DNA from: a virus
IMG/VR virus record: IMGVR_UViG_3300027525_000006
Span: 1 to 50,465 of that record
Direction: 5' to 3' (one strand)
DNA: 50,465 bases
Shown one piece after another: positions 49,695 through 50,465 of the stretch. Position numbers and translations under genes: made by a program. The notes below the pieces were generated by a model. The model saw only the letters and a program-made list of their open reading frames with translations. It searched no databases and was not told the DNA's origin. Positions within the stretch are counted from its first letter, which is position 1, and every line of letters begins with the position of its first letter.

Positions 49695-50465
49695 ATGGCA
49701 AATTTAATCAATGAGGCTGAAGTAAGATCTACATGGGCTCCAATCATCGAATCTGCAACAGGAATCAATGATGCTGAGAAATTAGCATGGATGTCTACTT
49801 ACTGCCACAACCACAAACTTTATGAAGACGCGAACATCATGTCTTTAGATCCAACAATGAACCTTCACGGTATGGGTGCAGTTGCATTCCCATCTGCAAT
49901 CGGTGCAGCTGACGGATCAGGTGACAAAGCTCCAACTTTATTACCATTAGCAATGCAAGTTGCTGCTCAAACTGTAGGTTTAGATTTAGTACCTGTAGTT
50001 CCTATGGCTGGTCCAATGGGCTTATTATCTTACTTAGACTTCGTATACGAAGGCGGTAGATTAGATAACGCAGTTACTCCTACTTACGTTAAGACAGCTG
50101 ACGCTGCTGCAGGTAACGACGTTTTAGTTGGTACTTCTAGAATCGACGGCAAAAACATCATCAAAATCGTTGACGCTTTAGGTGTTGGTGAATCTTCAAT
50201 CGCTGATAGATACACATCTCCTGAGTTAGTTAAGGCTTTAGAAGATCACGTTAAAGGTTTCTCTGCTTCTAACGAAGCTGGTGCTCCTTTCTCTAGAGAA
50301 GCTGGTGAAAGAACTGCTGACAAAGTTATGGGTCTTTCATTATTCTCTAAATCAGTTGCTGCTGAAACTTTCCAAGTTGCTGCTGCAGTTACAAGAGAGC
50401 AAGTACAAGATCTTAAGCAATTCGGTGTTGACGCTGTAGCTCAAGTTGAGGCAGTTTTAACTAAC
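49695..50465 (+). CDS. 23: Major capsid protein gp23 (3' end outside the window)
   Basis: First 257 codons; open to the window edge. The N-terminus MANLINEAEVRSTWAPIIES resembles T4 gp23 KAELLNKWKPLLEG, and position after gp21-gp22 follows T4 order. T4 gp23 is cut after FLTE at residue 65. Here candidate (L/I)-x-E sites are INE (5-7), IIE (17-19) and LYE (42-44). LYE, followed by DANIMSLDPTMNLHGMG, lies closest to the T4 cut in context. Codon use is more biased and C-richer than neighbours, as expected for a very highly expressed gene. Confidence 0.92.
   Translation, partial: MANLINEAEVRSTWAPIIESATGINDAEKLAWMSTYCHNHKLYEDANIMSLDPTMNLHGMGAVAFPSAIGAADGSGDKAPTLLPLAMQVAAQTVGLDLVPVVPMAGPMGLLSYLDFVYEGGRLDNAVTPTYVKTADAAAGNDVLVGTSRIDGKNIIKIVDALGVGESSIADRYTSPELVKALEDHVKGFSASNEAGAPFSREAGERTADKVMGLSLFSKSVAAETFQVAAAVTREQVQDLKQFGVDAVAQVEAVLTN

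Overview
The window looks like a large piece of a T4-like (Tevenvirinae-related or 'far-T4') myovirus genome. It is AT-rich, and every gene I can support lies on the + strand. Recognisable T4-type proteins include gp32, gp61 primase, UvsY, UvsW, gp56 dCTPase, gp43 polymerase (in two pieces), NrdA/NrdB, gp45 clamp, UvsX, gp41 helicase, gp46/gp47, gp55 late sigma, gp4, gp20 portal, gp21 protease and gp23 capsid (cut by the window end). Almost no start codon has a Shine-Dalgarno sequence; starts sit in A/T-rich contexts such as TTACATGG or TTAAAATG. That, and a spanin-like protein resembling those of Bacteroides/Flavobacterium phages, tentatively suggests a Bacteroidota host. This is inference only.

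Layout. 1-3818: end of an unknown, possibly adhesin-like gene, a membrane-anchored coiled-coil protein and two tail/baseplate-type proteins. 3833-9454: a glycine-zipper head protein, a RuvC-like resolvase and a replication/recombination block (gp32, gp61, UvsY, UvsW). 9496-22233: eleven consecutive genes, most starting with a short T4-type capsid-targeting peptide and many carrying internal (V/I/L)-x-E prohead-protease sites. 22308-27656: nucleotide-sugar genes, small unknown genes, a T4 alpha-glucosyltransferase homologue and gp56. 27656-35001: gp43 N-part, nrdB, nrdA, a GT2 glycosyltransferase, gp45, gp43 C-part. 35004-41954: UvsX, a 2OG-Fe(II) oxygenase, gp41, a gp33-like candidate, gp47 and gp46. 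41973-50465: tail-completion candidate, gp55, gp4, gp20, a small core protein, a fused gp21-gp22 and gp23.

How it fits together. Two promoter classes can be read directly. The 8-mer GATATATA occurs between genes ahead of mostly virion genes and is probably the equivalent of the T4 late promoter, read by gp55 (encoded here) with the clamp. TTTGAAAC-N17-TATAAT precedes gp32, gp45, gp41 and the sugar block, with a one-mismatch copy before gp55; it looks like an early/middle promoter. Hairpin terminators separate the blocks. Alpha-glucosyltransferase plus gp56 dCTPase suggest glucosylated, modified cytosine in the phage DNA.

The most unusual system is the internal-head-protein cluster. It includes ligase-like and adenylyltransferase-like enzymes, a possible PD-(D/E)XK nuclease and three or four long proteins that read as polyproteins, in which apparently unrelated domains are joined by ESVVNEA/INEEK-like linkers. 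I infer that these are packaged in the prohead, cut by the gp21 protease and possibly delivered into the host with the DNA. No tRNA, CRISPR array, insertion sequence or intergenic stretch longer than 300 bases was seen.
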